Source of the DNA: Parerythrobacter_A sp963838735
GTDB lineage: Bacteria > Pseudomonadota > Alphaproteobacteria > Sphingomonadales > Sphingomonadaceae
Reading direction: 5' to 3'
Assembly (NCBI GenBank): GCA_963838735.1
Contig: CAWISG010000004.1
Location: forward strand, 124,001 to 188,000
Length of the DNA: 64,000 nucleotides
The position numbers and the translations under genes were made by a program. This document shows, piece after piece, positions 1 to 7,598 of the stretch; the first letter of the stretch is position 1, and the number at the start of each line of letters is the position of its first letter. The notes under the pieces are model-generated. The model did no database searches. It saw only the letters and a list, made by a program, of their open reading frames with translations, and was not told the origin of the DNA.

Positions 1-576
1 CAGAAACGCCAGCCCGTACCCTTGGCTCTTTTCCGGATGGAACTGCACACCAATGGCCGTGCCGGTCCGGACCGCTGCCGTCACCGGACTGCCGTGATCA
101 GTCGTGGCGCAGACTGCCCCGCGCCCGCGAAAAGCGTAGCCATGCAGGAAATACGCCTCACCCGCCGCGACCAGCGTTTCCCCGTCGACGGGTTGCACCT
201 CGTTCCAGCCCATATGCGGCACTTTCACCCTTTGCGAAGGTTGCAGCGGTTCGACCGTGCCCGGCACCCAGCCCAGCCCGCGATGTCGGCCCTGTTCCAG
301 CCCTTCCTCCGCCATAAGCTGCATTCCTACGCAAATGCCAAGAAACGGCACGCCATGCTCCAAAACGCGCCGCTCCATCGTTTCCACCATATCGGGCAGC
401 GCGGACAGACCCTGCATACAGGCAGCAAACGAGCCGACACCGGGCAGCACGATACGATCCGCCCTGGCAACATGCGTCGCATCGTCCGTCACCAGCACGG
501 GCGAGCCGACGGCTTTCAAGGCATTCTCGACGGAGTGCAAGTTGCCGGCGCCATAGTCGATGAGGGCGAGGGTCAT
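1..576 (-). CDS. hisH: Imidazole glycerol phosphate synthase, glutaminase subunit HisH (3' end outside window)
   Basis: This is the class I glutamine amidotransferase that feeds ammonia to HisF in histidine biosynthesis (PRFAR to IGP and AICAR). The reading frame starts at an ATG at 576 and runs off the left edge after 192 codons. It opens with a typical IDYGAGNLHS motif. The nucleophile elbow GICVGMQ places the catalytic Cys near residue 82, and VQFHPEKSQ near residues 183-191 supplies the catalytic His and Glu. Family members are about 200-210 residues, so only the last few codons are missing. It lies downstream of hisB on the same strand, the usual his order, but is separated from it by a repeat-filled gap. 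Identification is secure. Confidence 0.95.
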   Translation of the reverse strand, partial: MTLALIDYGAGNLHSVENALKAVGSPVLVTDDATHVARADRIVLPGVGSFAACMQGLSALPDMVETMERRVLEHGVPFLGICVGMQLMAEEGLEQGRHRGLGWVPGTVEPLQPSQRVKVPHMGWNEVQPVDGETLVAAGEAYFLHGYAFRGRGAVCATTDHGSPVTAAVRTGTAIGVQFHPEKSQGYGLAFL

Positions 577-846
577 GAAGTCAGCTTGCTCGCTGACGCT
601 CGTCGCAGTGCCATCCCGCTCCCCCTCCCGGAGTCTTTGTTTGGTGCGGTCGGCCATCCGGCCTCCCTCGCTGTGCCGTCCCGCTCCCTCTCAAAAAGTC
701 TTTGTTGGGTGCGCTCCGGACATCCGTCCTCCGCTTGCTGTGCCATCCCACTCCCCCTCCCGACCACCCATTTAGGATAATCCCATGGGTGGTCGGGAGG
801 GGGCGTGGGACGGCACAGCACTCGAGCGTCAGCGAGTAAAAAACAA
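577..846. repeat. Mosaic intergenic repeat between hisB and hisH: about 2.5 direct ~66-bp units plus an inverted copy
   Basis: Blocks beginning at 606, 671 and 738 share a core of the form CTGTGCCRTCCC followed by a C/T-rich tract. The first two continue with AGTCTTTGTT and a GGTGCG/GGTGCGCTCC-like stretch, giving a spacing of 65-67 bp. The third block is followed by an inverted copy at 786-817. A 14-bp outer pair, CTCGCTGACGCTCG at 589-602 and its exact complement at 823-836, brackets the whole array. No reading frame here looks like a gene. It resembles the small dispersed mosaic repeats seen between genes in sphingomonads, but I cannot test how many copies the genome has. Confidence 0.75.
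739..817. repeat. Large hairpin: 32-bp inverted repeat with 15-nt loop
   Basis: The arm 739-770 and the arm 786-817 are reverse complements with only two mismatches over 32 positions, leaving a 15-nt loop. This would fold into a very stable hairpin in RNA or extruded DNA. It sits upstream of hisH and downstream of hisB, so it could attenuate or process the his transcript. It lacks the clear U-tract of a classical intrinsic terminator. Function is inferred only from the structure. Confidence 0.75.
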
Positions 847-1455
847 CTACCCACCCAGCACACCCTTCGTGCTGGGCACCGCGTTGCCCTTGCGCGCGTC
901 GCGTTCGACCGCCTGGCGCAGCGCGCGGGCAAAGCCCTTGTAGATCGCCTCGCAGATGTGGTGGTTGTTTACACCATACAGCAGCTCGATATGCAGGGTC
1001 AGCCCCGCTGCCTGTGCGACCGAATGGAACCAGTGCTCGATCAGTTCGGTGTCCCATTCGCCCAGCTTTTCCTGGCTGAAGCCCGCGCGCCAGACCAGGA
1101 ACGGGCGGCCCGAAATGTCCAGCGCCACGCGCGCCAGTGTTTCATCCATCGGCGAATAGGCCAGGCCATATCGCCCGATGCCCGCCTTCTCGCCCAGCGC
1201 CTGCGCCAGAGCCTGCCCCAGCGCAAGCGCGCTGTCTTCCGTCGTGTGGTGCTGGTCCACATGCAGGTCGCCCTCGATTCGCATGGTGATATCGATCAGC
1301 GAGTGGCGGCTGACCTGTTCGACCATGTGATCGAGAAAGCCGATGCCGGTGGAGACGTCGTATTGCCCGGTACCGTCCAGATCGACGGTGATCGCGATCC
1401 TTGTTTCGGCGGTATCGCGGCGGATGGTTGCGGTTCGTCGGGCGGAGGGGTGCAT
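847..1455 (-). CDS. hisB: Imidazoleglycerol-phosphate dehydratase
   Basis: Converts imidazole glycerol phosphate to imidazole acetol phosphate, the sixth step of histidine synthesis. The 202-residue protein has the duplicated fold's manganese-binding motifs in order: DHMVEQVSRHS, HVDQHHTTED, HWFHS and NNHHICEAIYKGFARAL. The length matches the monofunctional bacterial enzyme, without the phosphatase domain of the enterobacterial fusion. The start used is the ATG at 1455, followed by MHPSARRTATIRRDTAETRI, the normal N-terminus of the family. Upstream is the divergent sspB gene, so the 117-bp gap at 1456-1572 should hold promoters for both. Identification is secure. Confidence 0.97.
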   Translation of the reverse strand: MHPSARRTATIRRDTAETRIAITVDLDGTGQYDVSTGIGFLDHMVEQVSRHSLIDITMRIEGDLHVDQHHTTEDSALALGQALAQALGEKAGIGRYGLAYSPMDETLARVALDISGRPFLVWRAGFSQEKLGEWDTELIEHWFHSVAQAAGLTLHIELLYGVNNHHICEAIYKGFARALRQAVERDARKGNAVPSTKGVLGG

Positions 1456-1572
1456 GCCAGTTTCGGTAGCGGGTGCTGCACGGGTTGGGCAACCGCAGAT
1501 ACGATAGTCTGTTGGCCCTCGGCATCATTTGCGCACTTGACCCCGCCCCCGCCCGCCGCCACCTGCTGTGCC

Positions 1573-2073
1573 ATGAGCGACGAGACGCCCGACAGCCTGA
1601 TCCCCTACGACGATATCGTGCAGGAGGCCCTGCGCGCCGTGGTCGGCAACGTGCTGCGCGAGATACAGGACGGCGGCAGCGAATTGCCGGGCGCGCACCA
1701 TTTCTACATTACGTTCAAGACCGCAGCGGAAGGCGTCGATATTCCCGACTCGCTGCGCGAACGCTTCCCCGATGAAATGACCATCGTGTTGCAGAACAAG
1801 TTCTGGGATCTGGAAGTTGGCGAAGACGAATTCGGCGTCGGCCTGACCTTCAATCAGATCCCCGCCAAGCTGACCGTGCCTTACGCCGCCATCACCAGCT
1901 TCGTCGATCCGGCGGTAGATTTCGGCCTGCAATTCCAGGCGAGTGTAGCCGACATGGCACCGGAGCATACCGATGCGGGCGAAAATGACGCGATCGACGC
2001 AAGTCCTGCCGAGGCCGAGCCGGTCGAAGACGGCAGCAATGTCGTAACCGTCGATTTCGGGCGGAAGAAATAA
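1573..2073 (+). CDS. sspB: SspB-type ClpXP adaptor protein
   Basis: A 166-residue protein resembling alphaproteobacterial SspB, which tethers ssrA-tagged and other substrates to the ClpXP protease. Two parts are visible. A folded substrate-binding domain occupies about residues 1-125 (with LPGAHHFYITFKT and a WDLEV...FGVGLTFNQIPAKLTVPY segment). An acidic disordered tail follows, ending in VVTVDFGRKK, the kind of C-terminal peptide that docks on the ClpX zinc-binding domain. The ATG at 1573 is chosen because homology begins at MSDETPDSLIPYDDIVQEAL and the upstream in-frame sequence lacks family character. It shares one base with the next gene's start (TAATG). Identification is strong. Confidence 0.9.
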   Translation: MSDETPDSLIPYDDIVQEALRAVVGNVLREIQDGGSELPGAHHFYITFKTAAEGVDIPDSLRERFPDEMTIVLQNKFWDLEVGEDEFGVGLTFNQIPAKLTVPYAAITSFVDPAVDFGLQFQASVADMAPEHTDAGENDAIDASPAEAEPVEDGSNVVTVDFGRKK

Positions 2074-2435
2074 TGGCGCGGAGCAGGCGAACCAAAAAGG
2101 GCAATGTCCCTGGACCGTCCGACAATCCGGCGGCAAACCTGCTGTTCGCCGATATCCTGATGCGCACCGGCTCCTATGCGGTCAAAGAAATCGTACAGCG
2201 GCGGATGCTCAAGGACCGCTATGACAAGCAGACCGCCAAAGAGATTGTGCACAAACGGTCGCTGGCGAAAACCGCGACGTCGTTCGTCGTGGCAAAGGTC
2301 GCCACCAGATCATTGCCCGGCGCGCTGGTGGTCGGCGGCGGGATGCTGGTGAAGACGCTGTTCGACCGCAGCCAGTCGCATCGCGCAGCGAAGAAGGCGG
2401 GCGATGCCGAACTGGCGGAACGTATCGAGGACTAG
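2073..2435 (+). CDS. Small basic protein of unknown function downstream of sspB
   Basis: A 120-residue, strongly basic protein that I do not recognise as a named family. It has a charged N-terminus (MARSRRTKKGN), a stretch rich in Lys/Arg (KEIVQRRMLKDRYDKQTAKEIV), and a hydrophobic glycine-rich segment near residues 78-95 (ARSLPGALVVGGG-like), followed by a charged amphipathic tail. The hydrophobic part could associate with a membrane or be a buried helix. The start codon overlaps the sspB stop by one base, so translation is probably coupled to sspB. The codon use is like its neighbours and the frame is clean, so it is a real gene with unknown role. Confidence 0.7.
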   Translation: MARSRRTKKGNVPGPSDNPAANLLFADILMRTGSYAVKEIVQRRMLKDRYDKQTAKEIVHKRSLAKTATSFVVAKVATRSLPGALVVGGGMLVKTLFDRSQSHRAAKKAGDAELAERIED

Positions 2436-2489
2436 CACGCCTTTTCGCGCGCAGTTGATATCCGGCCCCGCTTGCTGGCATGGGGGCGC

Positions 2490-3164
2490 ATGACCGCCCC
2501 TCCTGCATCCGAACCGGTTCACAGTCCGCCCGCCAACCACACCAGGCTTCACCGGCGCGGGCTGATGTTCATCCTGTCCTCCCCGTCGGGCGCGGGCAAA
2601 ACCACCATTTCGCGCATGTTGCTCGAGAAAGACGAACGGATCAGGCTGTCCGTATCCGTTACCACGCGCCCGCCCCGCCCCGGCGAGGTCGACGGGGTGC
2701 ATTACCATTTCGTGTCCGATGCCGAATTCGACGCGATGGTGGCGGAGGACGATTTCTACGAATATGCGCCCGTCTTCGGCTATCGCTACGGCACGCCCAA
2801 GGGCCACATCCGCAATGCGCTGAAGGACGGACAGGATTTCCTGTTCGACATCGACTGGCAAGGGACGCAGCAGCTTTACCAGAAGGACCAGCAGGACGTC
2901 GTGCGCGTCTTCATCCTGCCCCCCAGCATCGACGAACTGCGCCGCCGCCTGGAGTCCCGCGCGCAGGATGCCAGCGACATAATAGACGCCCGCATGGAAC
3001 GCGCCCGCAGCGAAATCAGCCACTGGGACGCCTATGACTATGTGGTCATCAACGACGACGTGGACACATGCTTCGCCAAGGTCGCGCGAATATTAGCGGC
3101 GGAGCGGATGAAGCGGCAACGGCAGACGGGGCTGATCCCGTTTGTGCGGGAATTGATGGGGTAG
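2490..3164 (+). CDS. gmk: Guanylate kinase
   Basis: Phosphorylates GMP to GDP with ATP, essential for nucleotide recycling. The P-loop SSPSGAGKTT lies near residues 31-40. It is followed by the GMP-binding region (SVTTRPPRPGEVDGVHYHF), the EYAPVFGYRYGTP segment, and the LFDIDWQG Walker B-like strand. The lid and C-terminal helices are complete. I choose the ATG at 2490 (224 residues). An in-frame TTG at 2472 would add six residues but is less likely. The N-terminal 25-residue extension before LMFILSSPSGAG is slightly longer than in E. coli. The next gene follows within six bases. Confidence 0.96.
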   Translation: MTAPPASEPVHSPPANHTRLHRRGLMFILSSPSGAGKTTISRMLLEKDERIRLSVSVTTRPPRPGEVDGVHYHFVSDAEFDAMVAEDDFYEYAPVFGYRYGTPKGHIRNALKDGQDFLFDIDWQGTQQLYQKDQQDVVRVFILPPSIDELRRRLESRAQDASDIIDARMERARSEISHWDAYDYVVINDDVDTCFAKVARILAAERMKRQRQTGLIPFVRELMG

Positions 3165-3169
3165 CGTTG

Positions 3170-3922
3170 GTGGAACATAAAGCCGAAACGCTAACCGAGC
3201 GCGAGAAGCAGGTTCTTCGCCTGCTGCTCGCAGGGCATACGGCAAAGACGGCAGCTTCCACGCTCGACCTGTCGGTTCACACGGTGAACGATTATCTACG
3301 CGACGCCCGCAGAAAGCTGGGGGTCGCCAGCAGCCGGGAGGCAGCACGCGTCCTCGCGCAACATGAAATTTCGCCCCCTCAAAAAGTTGCGACCCAACAA
3401 ATCAGGTTGGGCAAAGAGCCTACGCTTGCCGATACTTCCGAACATCCAACACGGCGGCCCCTCGCCCTGTGGGTCATAGGAGTGCTTGTTATGCTTTCGA
3501 TCATCCTTGCCGCCGCATTGGCGACAAACAGCTTCGCACCCGACCGGGCCGAAACTGCCCAAGTGGAAACCATGGTGAGGAATGGCGTGGAGGTCGAGGC
3601 CCATGCCCTGACTTGGCTCGAGCTGATCGATACGAGACAGTATCGCGAAAGCTGGGATCGGGCAGGCCCGGTGTTCCAGTCCGCCGTAACCGCCGAGCAG
3701 TGGTCCACCCAGGTCGATAACATTCGCAAACCGCTTGGCACGTTAGTTTCACGCCAGATACAAGTGTTTGAAACGTCCACGCAGCTGCCGGGTACCGCGG
3801 TCGGCAATTATGTCGTCATGCAGTTCAAGAGCGATTTTGCTCAGCGTTCCGATAAGGTTGAAACAATCGTCATGTCCCAGCTGGATGACGAATGGTTCGT
3901 CGTCGGCTATTTCATCCGCTGA
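3170..3922 (+). CDS. LuxR-type HTH protein with one membrane helix and DUF4019-like C-terminal domain
   Basis: A 250-residue putative membrane-tethered regulator. Residues about 7-62 form a LuxR/GerE helix-turn-helix (LTEREKQVLRLLLAGHTAKT ... SVHTVNDYLRDARRKLG). A single hydrophobic helix spans about residues 98-119. The remainder resembles the DUF4019 domain, placed outside the cytoplasmic membrane by this topology. The likely start is the GTG at 3170, six bases after the gmk stop, with a G-rich Shine-Dalgarno-like tract at the end of gmk; a TTG at 3167 is an alternative. DUF4019 has no known ligand, so the signal sensed is unknown. The HTH assignment is firm, the rest moderate. Confidence 0.75.
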   Translation: MEHKAETLTEREKQVLRLLLAGHTAKTAASTLDLSVHTVNDYLRDARRKLGVASSREAARVLAQHEISPPQKVATQQIRLGKEPTLADTSEHPTRRPLALWVIGVLVMLSIILAAALATNSFAPDRAETAQVETMVRNGVEVEAHALTWLELIDTRQYRESWDRAGPVFQSAVTAEQWSTQVDNIRKPLGTLVSRQIQVFETSTQLPGTAVGNYVVMQFKSDFAQRSDKVETIVMSQLDDEWFVVGYFIR

Positions 3923-4061
3923 AGAAACAACAGCCAATTACGGCCAGGCCGACGTTTTAGAACAATCGCGACAAGCGCATGCAGCAAAAACGAACGCCGG
4001 CTACCCACTCTTTTGCGAAGGATCGTGGATCCGCTAGCCCAGAGTAATTTGAGGATACGGG

Positions 4062-4391
4062 ATGGCCAGTATATTCGTCAGCATAGCAGTTGTTGTCATA
4101 TTAGTTTTCATGTCGTGGCTAGCAAACGATCGCTTGTCAGACGAGACTAAATTGCCAATGCAATGGTCTTTGAGTGGCAAGGTAACTTGGTCAGCTCCTC
4201 GAAGGCTGGCTTTGGCGTTTACTCCGATCCTAGCTGCTACGATCCTTCTGGTATTAATTTTCTTGCCAAGGGTGAATGTCGCTGGAATGAGTTCAAAGAC
4301 TGTTGAACTGCCGACCTTGTTTATAATCGCAGCAACATTCATCGTTTTTCATTCGGTCTATCTTTGGGTAGTGAACCGAAGCCTTAGCTAG
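4062..4391 (+). CDS. Small three-helix membrane protein, weakly DUF1648-like
   Basis: A 109-residue protein with hydrophobic helices near residues 2-19, 50-68 and 86-104. The loop LPMQWSLSGKVTWSAPRRLA recalls the DUF1648/SdpI pattern of a Pro, a short spacer, Gly and Trp before a helix, but the match is loose and I would not assign function. The DNA is visibly less GC-rich than its neighbours, with several ATT, TTA and AAT-type codons, which may mean recent acquisition or weak selection. It stands alone between the LuxR-type gene and the esterase, with its own 139-bp upstream gap. Confidence 0.5.
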   Translation: MASIFVSIAVVVILVFMSWLANDRLSDETKLPMQWSLSGKVTWSAPRRLALAFTPILAATILLVLIFLPRVNVAGMSSKTVELPTLFIIAATFIVFHSVYLWVVNRSLS

Positions 4392-4434
4392 GTAGGCAGC
4401 TAACCCCACTTCCCATTCTTACGTTCGGAACACG

Positions 4435-5325
4435 ATGCCAGTTTTTTCCCTCTTTCGTGGCTTGCCCGTAGCCGCACTCGCCCTGTCCACTCTGGCGCTC
4501 GGCGCGTGCTCGCCACTGGGCGCTTTCAATTCCCTCATTCCCAAGGACGGGGGAACGCAGCAGTCTGCGAAGGACGTATCGTTCGGACCGCTGGAGCGGC
4601 AGAAGCTGGACCTCTACCGGCCCGACCGAGCGGACGGCGATACACCCGACGCCGACCTACCGATCATCGTCTTCATCCACGGTGGTTCGTGGCAGGATGG
4701 AAACAAGGACGGCTATTCCTTCGTCGGTCGCGCGCTTGCCTCTAGCGGATTTCTGGTCGCGGTTCCCAATTACCGTCTGGTTCCCGACGTCCGTTATCCA
4801 TCGTTTCTGGAAGACAATGCCGCGGCGGTGCGGTGGGTGATCGACAATGCCGCCGCCTATGGTGGCGATCCCTCCCGCATCGTGCTCGTCGGCCATTCGG
4901 CGGGGGCTTACAATGCCGCCATGCTGACGCTCGACGAACGCTGGCTGGGCAGCGCGCGGCGACATGTGAAGGGGTTTGTCGGGTTGGCCGGCCCCTACGA
5001 TTTCCTGCCACTGGATGGCGACGTCACTCGCGCGGCGTTCGGGAATGCGGAGAAGCCGGAAACCACACAGCCGATCGCTTTTGCCACGGCAGACGATCCG
5101 CCGGTGCTTCTCCTGCACGGCGCGAAGGACACGACCGTTTACACACGCAACAGCGAAACACTGCGCAACCGGCTGGTGCAAGCGGGGGCCGAGGCGCGGA
5201 TCGAGATCTATCCCGACCTCGGGCATATCGAGATACTGACCGCCCTGTCCCGCCCGTTCCGCGGCAAGGCGCCGGTGCTGAACGACACGGCGACATTTGC
5301 AAAAGACGTTTCGCACCGACCATGA
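4435..5325 (+). CDS. Alpha/beta-hydrolase lipoprotein (carboxylesterase family)
   Basis: A 296-residue serine hydrolase anchored as a lipoprotein. The signal peptide ends in a lipobox, LALGAC, with Cys25. The oxyanion motif HGGSW lies at about residues 82-86 and the nucleophile elbow GHSAG at 153-157 (Ser155). The acid lies in HGAKDT and the catalytic His in LGHIEI. This is the HSL/esterase-lipase (BD-FAE) layout, so it probably hydrolyses small acyl esters in the periplasm or at the outer membrane. The substrate is unknown. It ends before a 267-bp gap in which I see no gene. The catalytic assignment is firm. Confidence 0.85.
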   Translation: MPVFSLFRGLPVAALALSTLALGACSPLGAFNSLIPKDGGTQQSAKDVSFGPLERQKLDLYRPDRADGDTPDADLPIIVFIHGGSWQDGNKDGYSFVGRALASSGFLVAVPNYRLVPDVRYPSFLEDNAAAVRWVIDNAAAYGGDPSRIVLVGHSAGAYNAAMLTLDERWLGSARRHVKGFVGLAGPYDFLPLDGDVTRAAFGNAEKPETTQPIAFATADDPPVLLLHGAKDTTVYTRNSETLRNRLVQAGAEARIEIYPDLGHIEILTALSRPFRGKAPVLNDTATFAKDVSHRP

Positions 5326-5592
5326 GCCAAGCGATTGACGCGTCTGGCTAAACCATTTTCCTACACGGCCGCCGCCTGCCATATTCGAAACGCTCTTTCA
5401 AAACCGAATATGCCGCAACGAAAAAGCTCTGCTGGAAGGCAAGGCTCTCGTGTATTTTATTGAACTGCCAAGGCGCTTGGAAAGCAACGCGCTGTATGTA
5501 TTTCGTCAACGTGCCGTGCCGCAGCCGACAAACGAATAATAACCCGATCCAGGTCTAAACTTCCCTAAACTTCCGACGCAATCCCGCTTTGA

Positions 5593-6402
5593 TCAGTCCC
5601 CCGCCGGATCGACGAAATTGCCCGCGCCGACATTGGCATTCACCACGCCACCGTCGATCGGGATGGTGGTGCCGACCACGTAGTCGCCAGCACGGCTGAG
5701 GAGGTAGATCGCTCCCGCCGCCATGTCCTCGGTCACCCCGATGCGGCGGCTGGGGATGCCTTTTTCGACCATGTCGGCATTGTCGCGCGCGGCGCGGTTC
5801 ATGGCGCTGGGGAAGGCGCCGGGGCCGATGCCGTTGACCACGATGTGCTGCCCGATCAGTTCCGCCGCCATGCGCCGCGTGAGGTGGATGAGGCCCGCCT
5901 TCGATGCCTGATAGGGATAGGTCGGCCAAGGGTTGGATTTCATCCCGTCGATGCTGGCGATCATCAGCACCTTGGCGGGACGGTCCTTGGTCGCCGCGGC
6001 CTTTAGCAGCGGCAACAGCTTCTGGGTCAGGAAGAACGGCGTCTTCACATTGAGGTCCATCGTGCGGTCCCAGCCTGCCTCGGTAAACTTCTCGAACGGC
6101 TCACCCCACGCCGCGCCGGCATTGTTGACCAGCAAGTCGAGCTTGTCCTCGCGTTCGCTCAGCTCGTCCACAAGTCGCGCGATCCCGTCCATCTGCGACA
6201 GGTCTCCCGTCAACCCGACGACCTTGTCACCCAGCTCCGCGGACGTGGCGTCCACCTGCTCCTTCTTGCGGGCGACGATGTAGATCCTGGCGCAGCCTGC
6301 CTCCAGCAAGCCCTCCACGATCATCTTGCCGATACCGCGCGATCCACCCGTCACCAGTGCTATCTTGTCTTCGAGGCCGAACAGGTCCGTCAGTTTCATC
6401 AT
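5593..6402 (-). CDS. SDR family oxidoreductase
   Basis: A classical short-chain dehydrogenase/reductase, likely NAD(P)-dependent, of about 269 residues. The cofactor motif TGGSRGIG lies near residues 18-25, NNAGA near 92-96, the catalytic Ser in the MIASIDG segment, and YPYQASK supplies the Tyr/Lys pair. It is the last gene of a minus-strand operon behind two acyl-CoA dehydrogenases, which suggests it acts on a 3-hydroxyacyl or alcohol intermediate of the same pathway. ATG codons at 6402 and 6399 are both possible starts. Either lies two to five bases from the upstream gene's TGA, so translation is probably coupled. Family is certain, substrate unknown. Confidence 0.9.
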   Translation of the reverse strand: MMKLTDLFGLEDKIALVTGGSRGIGKMIVEGLLEAGCARIYIVARKKEQVDATSAELGDKVVGLTGDLSQMDGIARLVDELSEREDKLDLLVNNAGAAWGEPFEKFTEAGWDRTMDLNVKTPFFLTQKLLPLLKAAATKDRPAKVLMIASIDGMKSNPWPTYPYQASKAGLIHLTRRMAAELIGQHIVVNGIGPGAFPSAMNRAARDNADMVEKGIPSRRIGVTEDMAAGAIYLLSRAGDYVVGTTIPIDGGVVNANVGAGNFVDPAGD

Positions 6403-6404
6403 CG

Positions 6405-7544
6405 TCAATACCCCTGCAACTGCGCCACGCGCTGGGTGTGATAATAGGCATCGCCGAGGAACTCCTGCAACGCGCGATCGCGTTTCATGTAGAGGCCGAT
6501 GTCGTATTCGTCGGTCATGCCGATGCCGCCATGCATCTGCACGCCTTCCTTGACGGCGAGGCCCGCTGCGGTGGCGACCTTGGCCTTGGCGACGGAGACC
6601 ATCAGCTCGGCCTTGTCGCTTCCGGCGTCCAATAGCTGCTGCGCCTTGATCGTCACGGCGCGGGCAATTTCGACTTCGGAATAGAGGTGGGCGGCGCGAT
6701 GCTGCAATGCCTGGAACTCGCCGATCAGCTTGCCGAACTGCTTGCGCTGTTTCAGGTAATCGACGGTCATGTCCATCGCCCCGCGCGCCACGCCGACACC
6801 CTCCGCAGCCGCGCCGATGCGACCTGCGTTCAGCATCGCGTTCAGGATTTCGCGCCCGCCATCGACTTCGCCGATAACCGCGTCGCCGTCCAGCTCCACC
6901 CCGTCGAAGGTGGTGTGCGTCGCCATCGAACTGTCGACCAGCCGCACGCTGTCATGGCGCATGCCATTGGCGTCTTTCGGCACGGCGAACAGGGTAATAC
7001 CGTTGGCGTCGCTGTCCGACCCGGATGTACGCGCGGCGACCACCAGCATATCGGCGCTGGCGCCCTGCACCACGAAGTCCTTCTTGCCCGACAGCCTGAA
7101 GCCGTTGCCTGATTTTTCGGCTTTGGTCGCAATCCGTTCGGGCCGGTGCTTCGCGCTTTCGTCGATTGCGACGGCATAGACCGACTTGCCCTCGATCACG
7201 CCGGGCAGATAGCGTTCGCGCAGTTCCGCGCTGCCGTGCTTCAGCGCGGTGGTGGCCAGCACCGAAGTGGTCAGGAACGGCGACGGCGTCAGGTTGCGGC
7301 CGATCTCTTCCAATACGATGCCCGCTTCGACATGGCCCATGCCCAGTCCGCCATCGTCTTCGCTGACAAGGATACCATTCAGGCCCAGCTCCGCGAACTG
7401 TCCCCACAGGCCGTGGCCGAAGCCATCCTTGCAATCCCGGTCGCGCCAGTGGCGCAGCTGTTTCGCGATGCTGCCTTCTTCCGCCATAAAGTTGCTGGCA
7501 GTTTCGGCCAGCATGGCCTGATCGTCGTCGTGATAAAGGGGCAT
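6405..7544 (-). CDS. Acyl-CoA dehydrogenase (379 aa)
   Basis: FAD-dependent acyl-CoA dehydrogenase, the alpha,beta-desaturation step of acyl-CoA catabolism. The N-terminal helical domain, the middle beta domain with a GFRLSGKKDFVVQGASAD segment, and the C-terminal four-helix domain (RKQFGKLIGEFQALQHRAAH, then VQMHGGIGMTDEYDIGLYMK) are all present. It follows the larger ACAD gene by about 55 bases and precedes the SDR by two bases. Such paired small ACADs often form heterodimers in steroid or terpenoid side-chain oxidation, so the two ACADs here may work as a complex. That is inference. The family call is secure. Confidence 0.93.
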   Translation of the reverse strand: MPLYHDDDQAMLAETASNFMAEEGSIAKQLRHWRDRDCKDGFGHGLWGQFAELGLNGILVSEDDGGLGMGHVEAGIVLEEIGRNLTPSPFLTTSVLATTALKHGSAELRERYLPGVIEGKSVYAVAIDESAKHRPERIATKAEKSGNGFRLSGKKDFVVQGASADMLVVAARTSGSDSDANGITLFAVPKDANGMRHDSVRLVDSSMATHTTFDGVELDGDAVIGEVDGGREILNAMLNAGRIGAAAEGVGVARGAMDMTVDYLKQRKQFGKLIGEFQALQHRAAHLYSEVEIARAVTIKAQQLLDAGSDKAELMVSVAKAKVATAAGLAVKEGVQMHGGIGMTDEYDIGLYMKRDRALQEFLGDAYYHTQRVAQLQGY

Positions 7545-7598
7545 GATCTCTCCGTGCGCGGACTTGTGTCGCGTTGTAATTACAAAGGTTTTCGCCGC

